Shown here piece by piece: positions 58,848-64,000 of a DNA stretch of 64,000 nt. The stretch covers positions 3,286,001-3,350,000 of the forward strand of contig NZ_CP053928.1 of assembly GCF_014108865.1 (NCBI RefSeq). Direction: 5' to 3'. Under the pieces are notes generated by a model. That model was not told the DNA's origin and did not search any database. It saw only the letters and a list, made by a program, of their open reading frames with translations. Made by a program: the position numbers and the translations under genes. Positions within the stretch are counted from its first letter, which is position 1; every line of letters begins with the position of its first letter. This stretch comes from Nocardioides sp. WS12 (GTDB lineage: Bacteria; Actinomycetota; Actinomycetes; Propionibacteriales; Nocardioidaceae).

Positions 58848-60047
58848 TCAGATCCCGGCAGCAGCCTTGAGCGCCTCGGCGCGGTCGGTGCGCTCCCAGG
58901 TGAACTCGGGCAGCTCGCGACCGAAGTGGCCGTAGGCCGCCGTCTTGGCGTAGATCGGACGCAGCAGGTCGAGGTCGCGAACGATCGCACCCGGACGCAG
59001 GTCGAAGACCGAGAGCACGGCCTCCTGGATCTTCTCGTCCGGGACGATGCCGGTGCCGAAGGTCTCCACGAAGACACCGACGGGCTTGGCGACACCGATC
59101 GCGTAGGCAACCTGGACCTCGGCGCGACGGGCCAAGCCCGCAGCAACGATGTTCTTGGCAACCCAACGCATGGCGTAGGCAGCCGAGCGGTCGACCTTCG
59201 ACGGGTCCTTGCCGGAGAACGCGCCGCCACCGTGGCGAGCCATGCCGCCGTAGGTGTCGACGATGATCTTGCGGCCGGTCAGACCGGCGTCACCCATCGG
59301 CCCACCGACGACGAAGCGGCCGGTCGGGTTGATGAAGAGCTGGTAGCCCTCGGACGGAACGATGGCCTGGAAGGCCTCGAGCACGGGCTCGATGACGTTG
59401 ACCAGGATGTCCTTGGCGAGCTGCTCCTGGTCGATGTCCTCGGCGTGCTGCGTCGAGAGCACCACGGTGTCGATACGAACGGGACGGTCGTCCTCGTCGT
59501 ACTCGATGGTGACCTGGGTCTTGCCGTCGGGACGGAGGTACGGCAGCGTGCCGTCCTTGCGCACCGCGGTGAGCTTCTCGGCGAGGGTCTGCGCGATCTT
59601 GATCGGCAGCGGGAAGAGCTCCGGGGTGTCGTCGCAGGCGTAGCCGAACATCAGGCCCTGGTCGCCGGCGCCCTGGCGGTCGAGCTCGTCGCCCGAACCG
59701 TCCACGCGCTCTTCGAAGGCGTCGTCGACGCCCTGCGCGATGTCAGCCGACTGCGCACCGATGGCGACCTGGACGCCACAGGAGTTGCCGTCGAAGCCCT
59801 TCTCGGAGGAGTCGTAGCCGATCTCGAGGATCTTCGCGCGCACGAGCTGGGCGACGGGCGCGTAGGCCGAGGTGGTGACCTCGCCCGCAACAACGACCAG
59901 GCCGGTGGTCAGCAGCGTCTCCACGGCGACCCGGCTCGAGGGGTCGTGCTCGAGGAGGTAGTCGAGGATCGTGTCGCTGATCTGGTCGGCAATCTTGTCC
60001 GGGTGACCCTCGGTCACCGACTCCGACGTAAACAGACGTCCGGTCAT
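58848..60047 (-). CDS. metK: S-adenosylmethionine synthetase
   Basis: The 399-residue protein begins [20 protein letters not shown] and contains [31 protein letters not shown] and the C-terminal [13 protein letters not shown]. It makes SAM from methionine and ATP. It is downstream of coaBC after a 128-nt gap that holds a hairpin; I see no SAM riboswitch there. Confidence 0.97.
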   Translation of the reverse strand: MTGRLFTSESVTEGHPDKIADQISDTILDYLLEHDPSSRVAVETLLTTGLVVVAGEVTTSAYAPVAQLVRAKILEIGYDSSEKGFDGNSCGVQVAIGAQSADIAQGVDDAFEERVDGSGDELDRQGAGDQGLMFGYACDDTPELFPLPIKIAQTLAEKLTAVRKDGTLPYLRPDGKTQVTIEYDEDDRPVRIDTVVLSTQHAEDIDQEQLAKDILVNVIEPVLEAFQAIVPSEGYQLFINPTGRFVVGGPMGDAGLTGRKIIVDTYGGMARHGGGAFSGKDPSKVDRSAAYAMRWVAKNIVAAGLARRAEVQVAYAIGVAKPVGVFVETFGTGIVPDEKIQEAVLSVFDLRPGAIVRDLDLLRPIYAKTAAYGHFGRELPEFTWERTDRAEALKAAAGI

Positions 60048-60146
60048 GTTGGTGGAAGCTCCTGGTTCTCAGACCGAGTACGGGATCCCCCGAACCCGCT
60101 CGGCAATGACGTTGTGACAGATGTTGTCGTCGCTCCAACGATACGG

Positions 60147-60168
60147 ACCGGCCGGAGTCATGGCCGGT
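60147..60168 (-). terminator. Hairpin between coaBC and metK
   Basis: ACCGGCC (60147-60153) and GGCCGGT (60162-60168) pair perfectly around an 8-nt loop, 8 nt beyond the coaBC stop. No U run follows, so it may end or attenuate coaBC transcripts before metK, or only stabilise the RNA. Confidence 0.45.
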
Positions 60169-60175
60169 CGTCTCA

Positions 60176-61411
60176 CTATCGCTGGCTGAGACGAGAGACG
60201 ACGTTGTCCCAGATGAGGTGTGCGAGGGCTGACTTCGATCCGTGCGGGACCTCGACGGCCGAGCCGTCGGAGCCCAGGATCACCGCTTCGTTGTCGGCAC
60301 TCCCGAAGACCGCGCCGCCGCTGACGTCGTTGACGACGAGCAGGTCGCAGCCCTTGCGGACCAGTTTGGCGCGGGCCAGGTCCAGGACGCTGCCGGTGGC
60401 ATCGCCCGTCTCGGCCGCAAACCCGACGATCACAGCGTCCGGGCGGACCCGGTGCGTCGAGATCTCCTTGAGGATGTCGGGATTCTGTTCCAGCGTGATC
60501 GACGGCGCCGAGCCGTCATCAGCCTTCTTGATCTTCACGTCCGACTGGTTCAGCGGGCGGAAGTCGGCGGGCGCAGCGGCCATCACCACGGCGTCAGCGG
60601 TGGCGCTGGCTGTGAGTACGGCGTCGCGCAGTTCTGCGGTCGACTCAACCCGAACGACCTTCACTCCGGCCGGGTCGGGCAGCGTCACGTTCGCAGCGAT
60701 CAGCGTGACTTCCGCGCCTCGGGCGGCCGCAGCACGGGCCAGGGCGTAGCCCTGCAGTCCCGAGGAGCGGTTGCCGAGGAAACGGACCGGGTCGAGCCGC
60801 TCGCGGGTGCCACCGGCGGACACGACGACGCTGCGTCCGGCGAGGTCGGTGAGCGACTGGCTGCCGGAGGCTCCGGTGGAGACGCGGGCCAGGACGTCAC
60901 GGGCGATCTCGAAGATCTCGGACGGCTCGGGGAGCCGGCCCTTGCCGGTGTCTGCTCCGGTCAGGCGCCCCTCAGCGGGCTCGATCACCACGACGCCGCG
61001 AGCGCGGAGCGTGGCGACATTGGCAGCGGTGGCCGGGTGCTCCCACATCTCGGTGTGCATGGCCGGGGCCAGCACGACCGGGCACCGCGCGGTGAGCAGG
61101 GTGTTCGTGAGCAGGTCATCGGCCAGCCCGTGGGCGGCCTTGGCCAGCAGGTCTGCGGTGGCCGGGGCCACCACGACGAGGTCAGCGGTCTGTCCGAGGC
61201 GCACATGAGGCACCTCGTGGACCGCTGACCACACGTCGGCGGACACTGGCTTGCCCGACAGCGCAGCCCAGGTGGGCGCGCCGACGAACTCCAGCGCCGC
61301 AGCGGTCGGAACGACCGTCACGTCATGTCCGGACTCGGTGAACCGGCGGAGCAACTCGCAGGCCTTGTAGGCCGCGATACCGCCGGACACACCGAGCACG
61401 ACGCGGGGCAT
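60176..61411 (-). CDS. coaBC: Bifunctional phosphopantothenoylcysteine decarboxylase / synthase
   Basis: The N-terminal CoaC half has VVLGVSGGIAAYKACELLRR, VVVAPATADLLAK and the PAMHTEMW substrate loop. The C-terminal CoaB half has SAGGTRERLDPVRFLGNRSSG (synthase nucleotide site), and NDVSGGAVFGSADNEAVIL. Together they convert 4'-phosphopantothenate and cysteine to 4'-phosphopantetheine for CoA synthesis. Length 411 is normal. It follows rpoZ by 13 nt. Confidence 0.96.
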   Translation of the reverse strand: MPRVVLGVSGGIAAYKACELLRRFTESGHDVTVVPTAAALEFVGAPTWAALSGKPVSADVWSAVHEVPHVRLGQTADLVVVAPATADLLAKAAHGLADDLLTNTLLTARCPVVLAPAMHTEMWEHPATAANVATLRARGVVVIEPAEGRLTGADTGKGRLPEPSEIFEIARDVLARVSTGASGSQSLTDLAGRSVVVSAGGTRERLDPVRFLGNRSSGLQGYALARAAAARGAEVTLIAANVTLPDPAGVKVVRVESTAELRDAVLTASATADAVVMAAAPADFRPLNQSDVKIKKADDGSAPSITLEQNPDILKEISTHRVRPDAVIVGFAAETGDATGSVLDLARAKLVRKGCDLLVVNDVSGGAVFGSADNEAVILGSDGSAVEVPHGSKSALAHLIWDNVVSRLSQR

Positions 61412-61424
61412 GGCTGGAGTCAGT

Positions 61425-61739
61425 TCACTCAGCAGCGGCCGGCGCAGCAGCAGCGGCCTCGGCGGCAGCGAGCTCAGCCGGGTCGATGTCCTCGCAGGTC
61501 AGCAGGTCCTGGCTGATCTCGCGCAGAGCGATCGAGAGCGGCTTCTCCTGGACGTGGGTCTCCACCAGCGGGCCGACGTACTCGAGCAGGCCTTCGCCGA
61601 GCTGCGAGTAGTAGGCGTTGATCTGCCGGGCGCGCTTGGCACTGTAGAGAACCAGCTTGTACTTGCTGTCGGTCTTGGACAGCAGGTCGTCGATCGGGGG
61701 GTTGGTGACACCCTCGGCGGCGATGTTCGGGGCAGACAC
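61425..61739 (-). CDS. rpoZ: RNA polymerase omega subunit
   Basis: The 104-residue protein has the omega pattern [40 protein letters not shown] and [10 protein letters not shown]. It assists assembly of the beta-prime subunit. GTG at 61739 is the start, 11 nt after the gmk stop. The Ala-rich C-terminal tail is common in actinobacterial omega. Confidence 0.95.
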   Translation of the reverse strand: MSAPNIAAEGVTNPPIDDLLSKTDSKYKLVLYSAKRARQINAYYSQLGEGLLEYVGPLVETHVQEKPLSIALREISQDLLTCEDIDPAELAAAEAAAAAPAAAE

Positions 61740-61750
61740 GTGTTAGAGCC

Positions 61751-62317
61751 TCACAGTTCGTGGGTGGAATCAACCATTAAGGCTACCAAGTCCTGGACCG
61801 CAGCGTTAACTTCCACGTTCACGATGGTGACGTCGAACTCTTCTTCGGCCGCGAGTTCGAGCCGGGCGGTCGCGAGCCGGCGCTCGCGTTCCTCCTCGCC
61901 CTCGGTCCCGCGACCCACCAGACGGCGGACCAGTTCGTCCCACGACGGCGGCTTCAGGAACACGAACACGGCGTCGGGCATGGTCTGGCGGACCTGCCGC
62001 GCCCCCTGCAGATCGATCTCCAGCATCGCCGGCCTATTGGCGGCCAGGGCCTCCTCGACGGGGCCGCGCGGCGTGCCGTAGCGGTTGACCCCGTGGACGA
62101 CGGCCCACTCCAGCATCTGGCCGTCGGCAATCATCGCGTCGAAGGTCGCGTCGTCCACGAAGTGGTAGTGGACGCCGTCGATCTCGCCCGGGCGCGGGGT
62201 GCGCGTCGTCGCCGAAACGGAGAGGAAGACTTCGGGGTGCTGGTCGCGCATGGCGGCCGCAACCGTGCCCTTGCCGACCGCAGTGGGTCCGGCAAGGACG
62301 AAGAGACGACTACTCAC
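61751..62317 (-). CDS. gmk: Guanylate kinase
   Basis: GTG at 62317 gives a 188-residue protein with P-loop [29 protein letters not shown] and the GMP-binding [11 protein letters not shown]. It phosphorylates GMP to GDP. Longer frames exist upstream but overlap mihF; this start overlaps the mihF stop by only 8 nt. Confidence 0.95.
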   Translation of the reverse strand: MSSRLFVLAGPTAVGKGTVAAAMRDQHPEVFLSVSATTRTPRPGEIDGVHYHFVDDATFDAMIADGQMLEWAVVHGVNRYGTPRGPVEEALAANRPAMLEIDLQGARQVRQTMPDAVFVFLKPPSWDELVRRLVGRGTEGEEERERRLATARLELAAEEEFDVTIVNVEVNAAVQDLVALMVDSTHEL

Positions 62318-62639
62318 CGGGCGCGAACTCGCGCTCCAGAGCGGCGATCTGCTTCGTACCAAGCCCGCGAACACGACGGGACTCGGCAATGCCGAGGCGC
62401 TCCATCACCTGCCGCGCGCGCACCTTGCCGAGTCCGGGGACGGCCTGCAGCAGGTCGAGGACCTTCATCTTGCCGACGACGTCGTTGACCTGACCCTGGG
62501 CCAGGACCTCGCTGATCGAACCGCCCGAGTTCTTCAGCCGGTTCTTCACCTCGGCCCGTTCACGCCGTGCGGCCGCCGCCTTCGCGAGGGCAGCCTGGCG
62601 CTGTTCGGGTGTCAAGGGGGGCAGGGCCACGAAAGGCAT
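62310..62639 (-). CDS. mihF: Actinobacterial integration host factor MIHF
   Basis: The 109-residue protein begins [20 protein letters not shown] and has the helix-two-turn-helix segment [20 protein letters not shown] (about residues 64-83), ending [16 protein letters not shown] is an essential nucleoid protein in mycobacteria, unrelated to proteobacterial IHF. It heads mihF-gmk-rpoZ. Confidence 0.95.
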   Translation of the reverse strand: MPFVALPPLTPEQRQAALAKAAAARRERAEVKNRLKNSGGSISEVLAQGQVNDVVGKMKVLDLLQAVPGLGKVRARQVMERLGIAESRRVRGLGTKQIAALEREFAPGE

Positions 62640-62776
62640 CCTTCGGTCTTCAACAGGGCGGTCATCGGGCGGATGGGGCCGCCGCGGTCAATCTAGCCAT
62701 TCACGTTCGGCCGGGGCAATGCGGCGCCGCGGTACGGATGCTCACACGCCAGTCAGAGCCACAACTACGGCGACAA

Positions 62777-63244
62777 CTACAGCGACAAGGGCGTCTTGCA
62801 GACATCGCGTGCCTGCTGGCTGACACCGGCGAACGCCAGTTTCGTCTCCTGCGACCCGAGCCGGACCGCAGCAGCCTCGATCGCATCGCGATCGGCCTCG
62901 GGCAGGTCCTTCGGGGGCTTCTCGGGGTCGTAGGTCGCCGGATCCACGTCCGCGTCGGCGAACGCATCGCGGACCTCGGTCACCCGGTCGATCACGATCG
63001 TCCACTCGTCGCGAAGATCTTCGGGCGCCTTCTCGGCCAGCAACTCGAAGGTCGGCAGCGCGCGGATCAGCCCGAGCCGCTGCCCCGCCGCCAGGGCCGC
63101 GCCGAGCTCGCCCCGGCGTGCCTCGACCTCGGCGCAGTACGTCGCGAACGGGTCGTCGTCGTCCGTGGACTGCAGCAGCAGGGCTCCGGCACCCGCCGCC
63201 ATGGCCACGATGACCAAGAGCGCCACGACACGTTGCAGGTTCAC
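62777..63244 (-). CDS. Putative exported or membrane-anchored protein (155 aa)
   Basis: The N-terminus (VNLQRVVALLVIVAMAAGAG) is a single hydrophobic segment, followed by an acidic, helical domain with two cysteines (ATYCAEVEARR and ARDVCKT) that may pair. GTG at 63244 overlaps the pyrF stop (GTGA), so the two are co-translated. No recognised family. Confidence 0.75.
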   Translation of the reverse strand: MNLQRVVALLVIVAMAAGAGALLLQSTDDDDPFATYCAEVEARRGELGAALAAGQRLGLIRALPTFELLAEKAPEDLRDEWTIVIDRVTEVRDAFADADVDPATYDPEKPPKDLPEADRDAIEAAAVRLGSQETKLAFAGVSQQARDVCKTPLSL

Positions 63245-64000
63245 CCGAGCAGGCCCCGCAACTCGTCATTGCCCCGCTGTACGGCGTCACGCATCGCGAT
63301 CGGGTCAGGGCCCAGGCGCAGGACGCCTCGCGAGGAGGACGCCAGCACGTGGGCGGCACTCGCCCCGAAGATCCGCAGGATGTCGGCGCTGGTGCCCCCC
63401 TGCTCACCGTACCCGGGAGCGAGAATGGGGCCGTTCAGCGCGAAGTCGAGACCGGAGCCGTCGATCGTCGCGCCGACAACCGCGCCGAAGGAGCCGAGCG
63501 GTGCCGCGCCGGCGTTCAGTTCGCGCAGGTGGTCGAGCATCGCTGCGGCGACCGTGCGGCCGCCGAACTCCTCACTCGTCACGGCTTCCTGGATCTCGGG
63601 ACCCTCCTTGTTGGAGGTGGCCGCGAGGACGAACAGGCCGGCGTCGAAGCGTCGCGCGGTGTCGACGAAGGGCACCAGCGAGCCGAACCCGAGGTACGGG
63701 CTGATCGTGATCGCGTCGCTCGCGAGGGGCGAGGACGGGTCGAGGTACGCGTCGGCGTACGCCTGGGAGGTCGAACCGATGTCGCCGCGCTTCACGTCGA
63801 GCAGGACCAGCGCGCCGGCGGCCCGGGAGTCGGCGATGACACGCTCGAGGACGGCGACACCCTTGCTGCCGAAGCGCTCATAGAAGGCCGATTGCGGCTT
63901 CACCACGCTGCAGTACGGCGCCACTGCCTCCACGGCACCGAGGGCGAACCGCTCGAGCCCGGAGATGTCGTCGTCGTAGCCCCACTCGTGCAGGAGCGCG
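63241..64000 (-). CDS. pyrF: Orotidine 5'-phosphate decarboxylase, N-terminus cut by window edge
   Basis: The frame is open to the right edge and reads LLHEWGYDDDISGLERFALG, then SVVKPQSAFYERFGSKGVAV, LVLLDVKRGDIGSTSQAYAD (catalytic Lys/Asp), and ISPYLGFGSLVPF. This is the longer, type 2 PyrF of actinobacteria. It performs the last step of UMP synthesis. The first residues lie outside the window. Confidence 0.94.
   Translation of the reverse strand, partial: ALLHEWGYDDDISGLERFALGAVEAVAPYCSVVKPQSAFYERFGSKGVAVLERVIADSRAAGALVLLDVKRGDIGSTSQAYADAYLDPSSPLASDAITISPYLGFGSLVPFVDTARRFDAGLFVLAATSNKEGPEIQEAVTSEEFGGRTVAAAMLDHLRELNAGAAPLGSFGAVVGATIDGSGLDFALNGPILAPGYGEQGGTSADILRIFGASAAHVLASSSRGVLRLGPDPIAMRDAVQRGNDELRGLLG

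Noticed and set aside
60048-60175. SAM riboswitch before metK
   Set aside because: The gap contains one simple hairpin and no conserved SAM-I, SAM-II or SAM-IV core that I can recognise.

Overview
The window is high-GC actinobacterial DNA. Gene content, heavy use of GTG starts, ATGA/GTGA start-stop overlaps, DUF222-HNH genes and GGTTTCGAGG/CACCTCAACC-type palindromic repeats suggest a Nocardioides-like member of the Nocardioidaceae. That assignment rests on family resemblance and was not tested by a database search.

Layout. 1-7.8 kb: a DUF222-HNH gene cut by the left edge, then housekeeping and hypothetical genes (M19 dipeptidase, lipoprotein, tandem-GNAT protein, Imm33/DUF2185-like protein, VOC protein, PilZ protein). 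7.9-27.3 kb: a steroid catabolic island. Its first half (fadA6, kstR2, ipdF, fadE30, then divergent fadD3-fadE31-fadE32-fadE33) degrades the last two steroid rings (HIP pathway) and has the gene order of the Mycobacterium tuberculosis KstR2 regulon. Its second half (hsaADCB, hsaEGF, kstD and a MaoC-like hydratase) opens ring A/B and handles the resulting C5 fragment. A 20-bp palindrome (KstR2-type box) lies between fadE30 and fadD3, and two KstR-type boxes lie before hsaA and between hsaE and kstD. 27.3-34.8 kb: OsmC and MOSC proteins, two paralogous membrane proteins, rpe, an ECF sigma factor coupled to a membrane beta-propeller protein, kynureninase coupled to a LigD-type polymerase.

34.8-43.6 kb is an accessory island: about 15 mostly small, unrelated genes on both strands (pentapeptide repeat, barstar, several tiny membrane proteins, unknowns) with short intergenic repeats. 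Base composition looks less GC-rich to the eye. 43.6-50.9 kb: a second DUF222-HNH gene, an ATPase, a second sigma/membrane-partner pair, a divergent MFS/MerR pair, a lipoprotein, an LLM oxidoreductase. 50.9-64 kb (all minus): the conserved core block rsmB-fmt-def-priA-(M4 protease)-metK-coaBC-rpoZ-gmk-mihF-pyrF. In many actinobacteria rpe sits next to rsmB; here some 20 kb of other genes separates them.

Expression logic. Many starts show a -10-like TANNNT hexamer 6-8 nt upstream of ATG/GTG, the signature of leaderless transcripts. In four places the predicted leaderless start opens not the main gene but a mini-ORF of 4-13 codons whose stop overlaps the main start as ATGA. This recurring architecture is the most unusual regulatory signal I see. 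No tRNA, rRNA, CRISPR array or intact insertion sequence was found, and no gene-free stretch exceeds about 300 bases; the longest (43389-43639, 1123-1348, 37258-37460) hold the repeats described or nothing recognisable.
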